Positions 42,087 through 51,130 of a stretch of 64,000 nt of DNA are shown piece by piece. Position numbers and translations under genes: made by a program. Under the pieces are notes generated by a model. The model ran no database searches. It had not been told where the DNA came from and saw only the letters and a program-made list of their open reading frames with translations. This DNA is from Pedobacter chitinilyticus. Lineage in GTDB: Bacteria; Bacteroidota; Bacteroidia; Sphingobacteriales; Sphingobacteriaceae. The first letter of the stretch is position 1, and the number at the start of each line of letters is the position of its first letter. The stretch covers positions 396,799-460,798 of the forward strand of contig NZ_QMHN01000005.1 in assembly GCF_003313385.1 (NCBI RefSeq). Direction: 5' to 3'.

Positions 42087-43397
42087 ATGAAGATAGCTGT
42101 AATTGGTACTGGTTACGTAGGTTTGGTAACAGGTACGTGTTTGGCCGAAACAGGTAATAATGTCATTTGTGTAGATATTGTGGAAGAGAAAGTGAATAAG
42201 ATGAAGGCAGGGCAATTGCCTATTTACGAACCTGGTTTAGATGTACTTTTCCATCGTAACATAGCACAAAACAGATTGTCATTTACCACGAACCTAGCTG
42301 AAGGCATCAAGGACGCACAGATTATTTTCATGGCATTGCCTACTCCTCCGGGGGGTGATGGTGCTGCTGATCTTTCCTATATTTTAGGTGCAGCGAAAGA
42401 CATCGCAAAGTTAATCATCGAATATAAAGTGATCGTAAACAAATCTACGGTGCCAGTAGGTACAGCAGATAAGGTAGCAGCTGTTTTTGCAGCCAATACC
42501 AATGTAGAAGTAGATGTGGTGTCTAATCCTGAGTTTTTACGTGAAGGCGTAGCGGTTGATGATTTCATGAAGCCTGATCGTGTGGTGATTGGAACAACCA
42601 GCGAAAAAGCGAAAAAGCTAATGGGTGAGCTATATGCACCGTATGTACGTCAAGGAAACCCAATCTATTATATGGATGAGCGTTCTTCGGAATTGACAAA
42701 ATATGCGGCAAACTCGTTTTTGGCCACTAAAATCACTTTCATGAACGAAATTGCCAACCTATGCGAAATTGTAGGGGCTGATGTGGATATGGTTCGTAAG
42801 GGTATTGGTTCTGATGATAGAATTGGCAAAAGATTTTTGTTCCCAGGAATTGGCTACGGCGGAAGTTGCTTCCCTAAAGATGTACAGGCTTTAGAAAAAG
42901 CAGCTGTTGAACATCAGTACGATTTTAAGATTTTGAAAGCCGTAATGGATGTTAACGAAAAACAAAAGACTGTTTTAACCGAAAAGGTGCTAAAATATTT
43001 TAAAGGTGATTTAAAAGGCAAAAAGTTTGCGCTTTGGGGCTTAGCTTTTAAACCTGAGACAGATGATATTCGCGAAGCGCCAGCTTTATATATCATCGAT
43101 GATTTATTAGCCGCAGGAGCAGAAGTTACCGTATTCGATCCAGAAGCAATAGGGAATGTTAAAGCATTAGTAGGTGACAAAATCAACTATGCTAACGATC
43201 AATATGAAGCTTTAGAAGGCGCAGATGCTTTATTGATTGCTACAGAGTGGTCGGTATTCCGTAATCCAGATTTTGAAAAAATGGACGAAGTCTTAAAAAG
43301 CAAAGTAGTTTTCGACGGGCGTAATCTGTTCGATTTGCAGAAAATGATAGATCTAGGTTACTATTATAACAGTATTGGTCGTAAAATTATTAGCTAA
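42087..43397 (+). CDS. ugd: UDP-glucose 6-dehydrogenase
   Basis: A 436-residue NAD-dependent enzyme making UDP-glucuronate. The Rossmann start is AVIGTGYVGLVTG, and the catalytic Cys lies in GIGYGGSCFPKD. The C-terminal UDP-binding domain includes GLAFKPETDDIREAPA. It is the first gene of a sugar-nucleotide group and abuts the next gene with no gap. Confidence 0.95.
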   Translation: MKIAVIGTGYVGLVTGTCLAETGNNVICVDIVEEKVNKMKAGQLPIYEPGLDVLFHRNIAQNRLSFTTNLAEGIKDAQIIFMALPTPPGGDGAADLSYILGAAKDIAKLIIEYKVIVNKSTVPVGTADKVAAVFAANTNVEVDVVSNPEFLREGVAVDDFMKPDRVVIGTTSEKAKKLMGELYAPYVRQGNPIYYMDERSSELTKYAANSFLATKITFMNEIANLCEIVGADVDMVRKGIGSDDRIGKRFLFPGIGYGGSCFPKDVQALEKAAVEHQYDFKILKAVMDVNEKQKTVLTEKVLKYFKGDLKGKKFALWGLAFKPETDDIREAPALYIIDDLLAAGAEVTVFDPEAIGNVKALVGDKINYANDQYEALEGADALLIATEWSVFRNPDFEKMDEVLKSKVVFDGRNLFDLQKMIDLGYYYNSIGRKIIS

Positions 43398-44387
43398 ATG
43401 GAACGTAAAAGAGTATTGATTACTGGTGCTGCTGGGTTTTTAGGTTCGCACCTTTGTGATAGATTTATTAAAGAAAATTGTCATGTGATTGGGATGGATA
43501 ATCTGATCACTGGTGATTTGCAAAATATTGAGCACCTGTTCAAATTGGAGAATTTCGAGTTTTACAACCACGATGTCTCCAAATTTGTTCACGTTCCAGG
43601 GGAATTGGATTATATCTTGCACTTTGCTTCACCTGCAAGTCCTATCGATTATTTGAAAATCCCTATCCAAACTTTAAAAGTTGGCTCATTGGGTACGCAT
43701 AATCTATTGGGATTGGCCAGAGCAAAAGGGGCAAGAATGCTGATTGCTTCAACTTCTGAAGTATATGGCGATCCAAACGTAAATCCTCAACCTGAAGAAT
43801 ATTGGGGTAATGTAAATCCAGTTGGTCCTCGTGGCGTTTACGATGAAGCTAAACGTTTCCAAGAGGCAATTACCATGGCCTACCATACTTTTCACGGTGT
43901 AGAAACTCGCATTGTGCGTATTTTTAACACTTATGGTCCTCGTATGCGCCTAAACGACGGTAGAGTTTTACCTGCATTTATTGGCCAAGCATTAAGGGGA
44001 GAAGACTTGACGGTTTTTGGGGACGGTAGCCAAACACGTTCTTTTTGCTACGTAGATGATCTGATCGAAGGAATCTATCGTTTATTGCAATCTGACTATG
44101 CTAGCCCAGTAAATATTGGTAATCCTGATGAAATTACCATCAAGCAGTTTTGTGAAGAGATCATTAAATTGACGGGCACCGATCAGAAAATTGTTTATAA
44201 GCCATTGCCACAAGACGATCCTAAACAACGTAGGCCAGATATCACGAAGGCAAAAGAATTGCTGAAATGGGAGCCAAAAGTGAACAGAGCAGAAGGTTTG
44301 AAAATTACCTATGAGTATTTCAAATCACTATCAGCGGAAGCTTTGGCCAAAATAGAACATAAAGACTTTACTACTTACAATAAATAA
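43398..44387 (+). CDS. UDP-glucuronate decarboxylase (UDP-xylose synthase)
   Basis: A 329-residue short-chain dehydrogenase/reductase. It starts LITGAAGFLGSHLCDRF, has ASTSEVYGDP and the YDEAKR catalytic Tyr-Lys, and the region RIFNTYGPRMRLNDGRV typical of UXS. It would turn the UDP-glucuronate made by the upstream Ugd into UDP-xylose for cell-surface polysaccharide. The zero-base junction with ugd supports that coupling. Confidence 0.9.
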   Translation: MERKRVLITGAAGFLGSHLCDRFIKENCHVIGMDNLITGDLQNIEHLFKLENFEFYNHDVSKFVHVPGELDYILHFASPASPIDYLKIPIQTLKVGSLGTHNLLGLARAKGARMLIASTSEVYGDPNVNPQPEEYWGNVNPVGPRGVYDEAKRFQEAITMAYHTFHGVETRIVRIFNTYGPRMRLNDGRVLPAFIGQALRGEDLTVFGDGSQTRSFCYVDDLIEGIYRLLQSDYASPVNIGNPDEITIKQFCEEIIKLTGTDQKIVYKPLPQDDPKQRRPDITKAKELLKWEPKVNRAEGLKITYEYFKSLSAEALAKIEHKDFTTYNK

Positions 44388-44395
44388 GCAAACGC

Positions 44396-45412
44396 ATGGC
44401 AAAAATATTGGTTACTGGAGGCATAGGTTATATCGGTTCACACACGGTAGTAGAATTGCATAATGCAGGCTACGAAGTGGTGATTGTTGATAATTTAGCC
44501 AATTCGAGTATCAAAATACTTGATCAATTACATCAGATTACAGGTAAGTATCACGAATTTATAGAACTAGATTTACAAGACACGGCTGCGGTGAATGGTT
44601 TTGCCGAACAGCATCCAGATGTAGCAGGGATTATCCATTTTGCAGCATACAAAGCAGTTGGCGAATCGGTACAAGAGCCTTTGAAGTACTACAAAAATAA
44701 CTTCTATAGTTTAATCAATTTACTAACAGCATATCCTACTGCTAACTTTGTTTTTTCATCTTCATGTACGGTGTACGGTCAGCCAGATAAGTTGCCTGTA
44801 ACGGAAGATAGTGAAGTTAAAAAGGCAGAATCGCCTTATGGCAACACTAAGCAAGTAGCAGAAGAAATTTTAAAGGAAACGGTTAAAGCAACACCAGGTC
44901 TTAACGTGATTTCGTTGCGTTACTTTAATCCAGTGGGCGCACATGCTACAGCCTTAATTGGCGAGTTGCCAAATGGTGTTCCTCAAAACCTAGTGCCTTT
45001 CATTACACAATCAGCGATTGGTAAAAGAGGTCCTATTCAGGTTTTTGGTGATGATTACAATACGCCAGATGGTTCTGCCATCCGTGATTATATCCACGTG
45101 GTAGATTTGGCAAAAGCACACGTTGCTGCGGTAAAATTGCTTGCAGATGGAAAAGTTGATGGCTACGATGTATTTAACCTGGGAACTGGAAAAGGTTCGT
45201 CGGTGTTGGAAATCATCAATGCTTTCGAGCAATCTACTGGCGAAAAATTAAATTACAAAATTGCACCAAGGAGAGAAGGTGACATAGAGCAAATTTATGG
45301 AGATGTAAACAAATCTAAAGCAACATTAGGTTGGCAAACAGAACTAGATTTGAACGAAATGATGCGCTCTGCCTGGGAATGGGAAAAATACCTTCGTGAT
45401 AATCCGTTTTAG
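44396..45412 (+). CDS. galE: UDP-glucose 4-epimerase
   Basis: A 338-residue epimerase between UDP-glucose and UDP-galactose. It has TGGIGYIGSH, SSSCTVYGQP, YGNTK (Tyr-Lys pair) and LRYFNPVGAH, and the family's usual end. It is third in the sugar-nucleotide operon, eight bases after the decarboxylase gene. Confidence 0.93.
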   Translation: MAKILVTGGIGYIGSHTVVELHNAGYEVVIVDNLANSSIKILDQLHQITGKYHEFIELDLQDTAAVNGFAEQHPDVAGIIHFAAYKAVGESVQEPLKYYKNNFYSLINLLTAYPTANFVFSSSCTVYGQPDKLPVTEDSEVKKAESPYGNTKQVAEEILKETVKATPGLNVISLRYFNPVGAHATALIGELPNGVPQNLVPFITQSAIGKRGPIQVFGDDYNTPDGSAIRDYIHVVDLAKAHVAAVKLLADGKVDGYDVFNLGTGKGSSVLEIINAFEQSTGEKLNYKIAPRREGDIEQIYGDVNKSKATLGWQTELDLNEMMRSAWEWEKYLRDNPF

Positions 45413-45418
45413 ATAGCG

Positions 45419-45988
45419 ATGAAACTTAGTGAGCACAAAGATCTGAAGAAAGAAATCTTAGCCCTGCCCGTAAAAGAGAAAGATAAACTGCTTTTACGTT
45501 TGGTGGCTAAAGATAAGGTGCTTACCGAGCATTTACATTTTTTGTTATTAGAAGATGAAAGCAACCTTAAAGATAGGGTTGCTTTTATTAAAAACGAAGT
45601 CACTGAGGCGCTGGAGGAACTCAATACCACGCCAAAAACCAGTGCAAAAGATAGCTTATTGCTGCTTCGTAAGCTTGCTAAACAAATCAATCATTTTTAC
45701 AAGGTAACCAAAGCCGATTTCGAAGAAGTAGAATTGAAGCTTTTGATGTTTAACTTGAGCCCTATGACGTTTAGATATAAGGTTTACTCTTTATCTAAAA
45801 ATCACGAACAATTGCTAGCGAATTATGTGGTGAAAGCCATATTGATGTTGTTGCGTAAGTTCGAAAAACTACATGAAGACTTGCAGTTTGATTTAAAAGA
45901 AGATTTGAACGCATTGCTAGCAAAGATATATAGTAGTTATATTGCGAAAACAGCAATTGACTTAGGATTGCCTAAGAGTGTTGATTAA
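45419..45988 (+). CDS. All-helical protein of unknown function in the polysaccharide operon
   Basis: A 189-residue, Lys/Leu/Glu-rich protein with no signal peptide and no membrane helix. It is predicted all-alpha from heptad-like spacing of Leu (LLLRLVAKDKVLTEHLHFLLL). I do not recognise the family. It begins six bases after galE and is followed 39 bases later by the CpsB-type gene, so it probably belongs to the same transcript. Confidence 0.62.
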   Translation: MKLSEHKDLKKEILALPVKEKDKLLLRLVAKDKVLTEHLHFLLLEDESNLKDRVAFIKNEVTEALEELNTTPKTSAKDSLLLLRKLAKQINHFYKVTKADFEEVELKLLMFNLSPMTFRYKVYSLSKNHEQLLANYVVKAILMLLRKFEKLHEDLQFDLKEDLNALLAKIYSSYIAKTAIDLGLPKSVD

Positions 45989-46027
45989 TGACTTTTACTT
46001 TCACCTTTTTACTTTTAACTTCACAAA

Positions 46028-46765
46028 GTGTTTGGTCTGTTTAAAAAGCGAAGTAAATTATCCGAAATCGATTTTTCTGCGATAGGGACCGACATGCATT
46101 CTCATATTATCCCTGGAATTGATGATGGCGCACCTAACTTGGAGGCTTCATTAGCGATGGCTAGAAAATATGTGGCACTGGGCTTTAAAAAGGTAATTGC
46201 TACGCCACACGTCATGGCAGATTTCTACAGGAACACTCCCGATAGCATTCGCAAGGGATTGGATATTTTGAAAGAAGGGTTGCAGAAAAGCCAAATTGAT
46301 TTGGAAGTGGAAGCGGCAGCGGAATACTATTTGGATGAAACCTTTTTCAATAAATTGGCCAGAAAGGAAGTTTTAGGCTTTGGCAACAATTACTTGCTGT
46401 TCGAACTTTCGTATATCAATCAGCCTCCCAACCTAATTGATGTGCTTTTTAAAATTCAAGATGCGGGATTTTACCCTGTTTTGGCACATCCAGAGCGCTA
46501 TCCCTATTATCATGGCAGTATCGAAAACTATCAACAGATAAAAGATAGCGGTTGCTTTTTGCAGTTGAATACCATTTCACTAACGGGCTACTATGGAAAG
46601 GGCGTAAAAAAAGCAGCCGATAGCTTGGTTGATCAACGTTGCATTTCATTTTTGGGTAGTGATATGCACCATTTAAGACACGCAAAAGCATTGCAAGAAA
46701 GCCTAAGCTTGTCGCGAGTGGAGGAATTACTGAAACAAGGCCAGTTGAACAATCTGTTGTTATAG
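46028..46765 (+). CDS. CpsB/YwqE-type tyrosine phosphatase (PHP domain)
   Basis: A 245-residue polymerase-and-histidinol-phosphatase-fold metal-dependent phosphatase, starting at GTG 46028. Metal motifs are DMHSHIIPGIDDG, ATPHV, AAAEYY, LAHPERY and GSDMHHLRH. Relatives remove phosphate from the tyrosine kinase that controls capsule or exopolysaccharide export. This fits the sugar-nucleotide genes upstream; no kinase gene is in the window. Confidence 0.88.
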   Translation: MFGLFKKRSKLSEIDFSAIGTDMHSHIIPGIDDGAPNLEASLAMARKYVALGFKKVIATPHVMADFYRNTPDSIRKGLDILKEGLQKSQIDLEVEAAAEYYLDETFFNKLARKEVLGFGNNYLLFELSYINQPPNLIDVLFKIQDAGFYPVLAHPERYPYYHGSIENYQQIKDSGCFLQLNTISLTGYYGKGVKKAADSLVDQRCISFLGSDMHHLRHAKALQESLSLSRVEELLKQGQLNNLLL

Positions 46766-46816
46766 TTTTGCCAAAAGCACTTACTTTAATAAATAAACCT
46801 TATTGAAGTGGAAATA

Positions 46817-46849
46817 CTTTTGCTTACCATGAAATGGTTATCGCAAAAG
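46817..46849 (+). terminator. Nested hairpin between cpsB-like gene and ABC permease
   Basis: The outer arms CTTTTGC/GCAAAAG enclose the inner arms ACCAT/ATGGT. There is no T-run. It lies between convergent genes and may limit read-through. Confidence 0.5.
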
Positions 46850-46913
46850 ATTGTAATGAAAAGAAGGACTGCTGTTGCCGAAGTGCTTCTGTATTCGCTT
46901 TTCTAAAAAAAAA

Positions 46914-48146
46914 TTACTCGTAACGTAAAGCCTCTACTGGATCAAGTTTCGAAGCTTTTTTAGCAGGATAATAGCCAGATACAACGCCAACTAGGATACA
47001 TAGCGCCAGACCAAGGCCAATAAAAAGCCAAGGAATAATAAAGCCACCGCCCATTACTAGGGAAATAACATTGCCTATGGCGATGCCTAACAATATGCCC
47101 AGCACGCCGCCTAATAAACAAATTACTACCGCTTCGATAAGGAACTGTCTTCTAATTACGGCTGGGTTAGCACCGATGGCTTTTCTGATTCCTATTTCTC
47201 GGGTACGTTCTGTAACAGATACGAGCATAATGTTCATCAATGCGATGGAAGCACCTAATAACGTAATAACACCGATAGCTACGCCGCCGATGACTACTAC
47301 TTGTAAATTCTCAATTAGTGTTTGAGCAACGGCATCACTTTTGGTAATTTCAAAATTGTTCGCCTCGCCAATCTTGGTTTTTCTGATACTCCTAAAAGTA
47401 GAAGTAGACTCGCCAATAACATTGTCCACTAAGTCGGCATTAGGAACCGATACCGTAATGGTATAAGAAGGATTGGCATTGGCATTAATTACCTTGGCCT
47501 TGAATAGTGGAACGTATACAGCTCTGTCTACATTAGCCCCCATGCCTGAACCTTTGCTTGCTAACACACCAATTACCCTTAAACGGTTATTACCCGCATT
47601 GATCACTTTATCTAAAGGATCACTATCTTTAAACAGGGTTTTGGCAATTTCTGAACCAATCACGCAAATATTGGGGCCGCTTAATGACTCAGCACTATTG
47701 AAATTCCTACCTTGGCCAAGCTCTAAACCTTGTGCAGCTAAGCCATTTTCGTCAATACCTCTGATATTAATATTAGGATTGGTTTTTTCTTGTCCGTATT
47801 TTACCGTAGCTCCATTGCTGGCAAATACGCTAATAGATACACTTGCAGGAGCATTTAATCTTTCTTTAAATTTTAGCGCATCCTCATACCTAATAGGTTT
47901 ATAGCTTTTAGGTCTTTGCCCTGGACCGCCAATACGAATGTTGGTGCCGCGGTTTCTGATGGTAAATGAATTAGCGCCCATGCTAGAAAAAGCATCAGTC
48001 ATTTTCTTCTCAATAGCATCAATGGTGGTTAATATACCTACCAATGCAGATATACCAATGGCGATAATAAGTGCGGTAAGAAAAGTACGCAAACGGTTAC
48101 TTTTAATAGATTGCATCGCTAGTCGTACGTTTTCTCTATAATTCAT
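46914..48146 (-). CDS. MacB-type ABC transporter permease
   Basis: A 410-residue permease with one N-terminal membrane helix (about 20-42), a large periplasmic domain (about 45-270) and three C-terminal helices of the FtsX fold (SVTERTREIGIRKAIGA signature). It would work with a MacB/LolD-like ATPase, which is not adjacent. The substrate cannot be inferred (lipoprotein, peptide or drug export). Confidence 0.9.
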   Translation of the reverse strand: MNYRENVRLAMQSIKSNRLRTFLTALIIAIGISALVGILTTIDAIEKKMTDAFSSMGANSFTIRNRGTNIRIGGPGQRPKSYKPIRYEDALKFKERLNAPASVSISVFASNGATVKYGQEKTNPNINIRGIDENGLAAQGLELGQGRNFNSAESLSGPNICVIGSEIAKTLFKDSDPLDKVINAGNNRLRVIGVLASKGSGMGANVDRAVYVPLFKAKVINANANPSYTITVSVPNADLVDNVIGESTSTFRSIRKTKIGEANNFEITKSDAVAQTLIENLQVVVIGGVAIGVITLLGASIALMNIMLVSVTERTREIGIRKAIGANPAVIRRQFLIEAVVICLLGGVLGILLGIAIGNVISLVMGGGFIIPWLFIGLGLALCILVGVVSGYYPAKKASKLDPVEALRYE

Positions 48147-48249
48147 TTTGGTATATTGGAGTATGATTAGATCTTAATTAATATGAAGACTATGGTTTAC
48201 AATATTACAACCTTTGGCTTACATCATTAAAACCTTTAGTAGTAAAAAT

Positions 48250-48283
48250 AAAAAGTCCCGCTGTTAAGACAACGAGACCTTTT
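48250..48283 (-). terminator. Terminator of the IscA-like gene
   Basis: A 15-base stem with three G-T wobbles, a four-base loop and a T-rich tail on the minus strand. Confidence 0.82.
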
Positions 48284-48306
48284 AAAATGTTACAATATTT
48301 TTATGT

Positions 48307-48660
48307 TTATACAGAGAAGCTTGTTCCACAACCGCAAGTGCTAGCAGCATTTGGATTGTTAAAAGTGAAGCCTCTTGAGTTTAAACCATCTTGCCAATCT
48401 ATTTGCATCCCTAAAAGATACATTTGGTGCGCTTTGTGCATAAACACTTTAATGCCCTCGATAATGAACTCTTGGTCGCCCTCTTTCTTTTGGTCAAAAC
48501 CTAAAATATAATTCATCCCTGAGCAGCCTCCGCCCTCAACGCCAACACGAAGCCCAAAATTATCAGCAATTTCTTGTTGGTCTTTTAGTTTTATCAGTTC
48601 TTTAACAGCGCCTTCGGTAAAGGTTACAGGTGCAAAGCTAGTTTCAACAGTATTACTCAT
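48307..48660 (-). CDS. A-type iron-sulphur carrier (IscA/ErpA family)
   Basis: A 117-residue HesB-like protein carrying Fe-S clusters to target enzymes. The three ligand cysteines are in GGCSGMNY and the C-terminal STCGCG motif. A TATATTTG -7 box at 48682-48689 (minus strand) covers the more distal ATG at 48684, so the start is ATG 48660. It is monocistronic with its own terminator. Confidence 0.9.
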   Translation of the reverse strand: MSNTVETSFAPVTFTEGAVKELIKLKDQQEIADNFGLRVGVEGGGCSGMNYILGFDQKKEGDQEFIIEGIKVFMHKAHQMYLLGMQIDWQDGLNSRGFTFNNPNAASTCGCGTSFSV

Positions 48661-48753
48661 CTTATTTAAAATTATGACAAACAAATATAAATATTTATGT
48701 ACATTTTTGCCTGTCGTAAAGGGTAATATTACGATGCATAAACAAAACTGAAA

Positions 48754-49287
48754 ATGGATTTAGGTAAATTTCTTTTAAACTCAACAAGTCTAGCGGTAGG
48801 AGGTACATTTATAGTAGTAGTGGCCTATTACATGGTACGGAATGATGTCATGAGGTATTTGAGTTCGAGAAAGAACAATGCTATACCAACTGATGATAAA
48901 AATAATTTGCTGAATTTACGTTTACAAGCACATGAGCGAATGATCATTTTTGTGGATCGCATTAATCCAGCCAACCTACTTTTGAGATTGCATCAACAAG
49001 GGATAGAAGTTGGTGCTTTACAGGTCATGGCACTTAATGAAATCAAGACCGAGTTTCAGCATAACATTACGCAACAACTTTATATAGAGGCTGCTACTTG
49101 GAATGCTGTCCTTAAATTGAAAGATGATACGATTGCCATGGTGAACAATGCCGTGAAAAATTTGCCTGCTGAGGCATCAGGGAGAGAACTGAGTAAAAAG
49201 GTACTTAACTATATGAGTGAGATAGAAGAGAATCCTTATGAATTAGCAATCGGTTTAATAAAACAGGATATACATAAGTTGTTTTGA
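48754..49287 (+). CDS. Membrane-anchored protein of unknown function
   Basis: A 177-residue protein. One membrane helix (about 12-30) is followed by a cytoplasmic helical domain starting LLNLRLQAHERMIIFVDRINPANLLLRLHQ. The layout is one I associate with conserved Bacteroidota proteins of the DUF7935 kind, but I cannot confirm it. It lies upstream of the mutase across a word-repeat gap. Confidence 0.6.
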   Translation: MDLGKFLLNSTSLAVGGTFIVVVAYYMVRNDVMRYLSSRKNNAIPTDDKNNLLNLRLQAHERMIIFVDRINPANLLLRLHQQGIEVGALQVMALNEIKTEFQHNITQQLYIEAATWNAVLKLKDDTIAMVNNAVKNLPAEASGRELSKKVLNYMSEIEENPYELAIGLIKQDIHKLF

Positions 49288-49391
49288 GATTAATGGTTTG
49301 AATTGGTAACTGGATAGCAAACTTTAAAGATTAACCGATTCAACAAATAAACACTTAACGGAATACCCACTAACCAAATACCATTTAAACT
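49288..49391 (+). repeat. Two-arm word-repeat element before the mutase gene
   Basis: G/T-rich words (GGTTTGAATTGGTAACTGG) are followed by A/C-rich words (ACCGATTCAAC, CCCACTAACC). TTGAATTGGT (49298-49307) pairs with ACCGATTCAA (49334-49343) with one G-T pair. Confidence 0.6.
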
Positions 49392-50936
49392 ATGGACAAA
49401 AAACATACTACCACATCTGGAATAGAAATCAAGGATGTGTATACTACTGCACCAAAAAATGAAGAGCTGCCAGGGCAATTTCCTTTCACCAGAGGTATAC
49501 AGAAAGACATGTATCGCGGCAGGTTATGGACCATGCGCCAATACGCTGGTTTTTCTACCGCCGAAGAGTCCAATAAGCGTTATCATTATTTATTGGCGCA
49601 GGGAACCATGGGGTTATCTGTAGCTTTTGATTTACCCACCCAAATTGGTTACGATTCTGATGACGACATGGCGGAAGGCGAAGTAGGAAAAGTTGGGGTA
49701 GCGATTGATTCATTAAAGGATATAGAAATCCTGTTTGACGGGATAACGCTACAACAGATCACCACTTCGATGACCATTAATGCCACGGCATCTATATTAT
49801 TGGCGATGTACATTGCCTTGGCAAAAAAACAAGGCGCTGATTTGAAACAAATATCGGGGACGATACAGAATGATATATTAAAGGAATATGCGGCTAGGGG
49901 CACTTATATTTATCCACCCAAACCATCTATGCGCATCATTACCGATATTTTTGAGTATTGTAGTAAAGAATTGCCAAAATGGAATACCATTTCTATTTCT
50001 GGATACCATATTCGAGAGGCTGGTTCAACAGCTGTACAGGAATTGGCATTTACCTTGGCTAACGGTAAAGCCTATTTAAATGCTGCTCTACAAAAGGGAT
50101 TGGATATTAATGTATTTGCAAAACGGTTGTCGTTCTTTTTCAACTGCCATAATAATTTCTTTGAGGAAATTGCCAAGTTCAGGGCTGCTAGGCGCATGTG
50201 GGCGCATATTACGAAAAGTTTAGGTGCTACAGACGAAAAGGCCATGATGCTACGTTTTCATACACAAACTGGTGGTTCTACGCTTACCGCACAGCAACCG
50301 CTAAATAATGTGATCAGAGTTTCAAACCAAGCTTTAGCTGCGGTGTTGGGTGGTACACAATCGCTACATACCAATGGTTATGATGAAGCTTTGTCGTTGC
50401 CAACAGAAGCAGCGGCAAAAATTGCATTGCGTACCCAACAGGTAATTGCTTTTGAGAGCGGCGTTACAGATACAGTCGATCCTTTGGCGGGTTCTTATTT
50501 TATTGAAACGTTAACCGACGAAATAGAAGCGGCTGCCATGATGTATATTGATAAGATAGATGTGATGGGCGGATCAGTAAATGCCATCGAAAATGGTTAC
50601 ATCCAACAGGAAATCGCCAATGCTTCTTACGAATATCAAAAAGAGGTAGAAAATGGAGAGCGCATCATTGTTGGCGTAAATAAGTTTACCCAGAAGGAAG
50701 AAGGGATAGAGGACGTATTTAATATTGACGAATCCATCAGGACGATACAAATAGAGAAGCTGATTAAGCTAAAAGCCGAAAGAAATAATGAGGCGGTAAC
50801 CAAGGCACTTTTGGATTTGAAAAATGCCGCTGGTGGAAATGAAAATTTGATGCCTTTTATTTTGCTTGCTGTGGAAGAATATGCTACCTTAGGAGAAATA
50901 GCTAATTGCCTTAGGGAAGTGTTTGGAGAGTACTAA
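49392..50936 (+). CDS. Methylmalonyl-CoA mutase, large (catalytic) subunit without B12 domain
   Basis: A 514-residue TIM-barrel subunit of a cobalamin-dependent acyl-CoA mutase. WTMRQYAGFSTAEESN, GLSVAFDLPTQIGYDSDD and GTIQNDILKEYAARGTYIYPP are intact. The Tyr in DMYRG and Arg in AARGTY agree with methylmalonyl- rather than isobutyryl-CoA specificity. The C-terminal cobalamin-binding domain of single-chain mutases is absent, so a separate small subunit must supply it; none is in the window. Confidence 0.88.
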   Translation: MDKKHTTTSGIEIKDVYTTAPKNEELPGQFPFTRGIQKDMYRGRLWTMRQYAGFSTAEESNKRYHYLLAQGTMGLSVAFDLPTQIGYDSDDDMAEGEVGKVGVAIDSLKDIEILFDGITLQQITTSMTINATASILLAMYIALAKKQGADLKQISGTIQNDILKEYAARGTYIYPPKPSMRIITDIFEYCSKELPKWNTISISGYHIREAGSTAVQELAFTLANGKAYLNAALQKGLDINVFAKRLSFFFNCHNNFFEEIAKFRAARRMWAHITKSLGATDEKAMMLRFHTQTGGSTLTAQQPLNNVIRVSNQALAAVLGGTQSLHTNGYDEALSLPTEAAAKIALRTQQVIAFESGVTDTVDPLAGSYFIETLTDEIEAAAMMYIDKIDVMGGSVNAIENGYIQQEIANASYEYQKEVENGERIIVGVNKFTQKEEGIEDVFNIDESIRTIQIEKLIKLKAERNNEAVTKALLDLKNAAGGNENLMPFILLAVEEYATLGEIANCLREVFGEY

Positions 50937-51130
50937 AAAGTGTGTGGAAAAATAGTTATTAACATTAATGATTTAGGTGGACTCGTATATGCTGTTGCAG
51001 TTTAAGTAGTTACGAAATAAATCAAAAAAATATTCGGAATGTTGATAATTTTTTCAATATTCGAAGTCTCGAAAGTGCGCATTCAAATCGCACCTATTAG
51101 GACTGAAAACCAATAAATTATAGAAACGAT
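50937..51130 (+). promoter_or_regulatory. dnaA upstream region
   Basis: The 194-base gap holds TGTGGAAAA (50944-50952), whose complement is a one-mismatch DnaA box. It also has two AATATTCG direct repeats (around 51030 and 51057) and a GTGCG/CGCAC hairpin (51075-51093). This could be an autoregulatory leader. I see too few boxes to call an origin. Confidence 0.4.

Noticed and set aside
50937..51130. Replication origin upstream of dnaA
   Set aside because: Only one imperfect DnaA box; no box cluster and no unwinding element that can be supported. GC-skew would decide.
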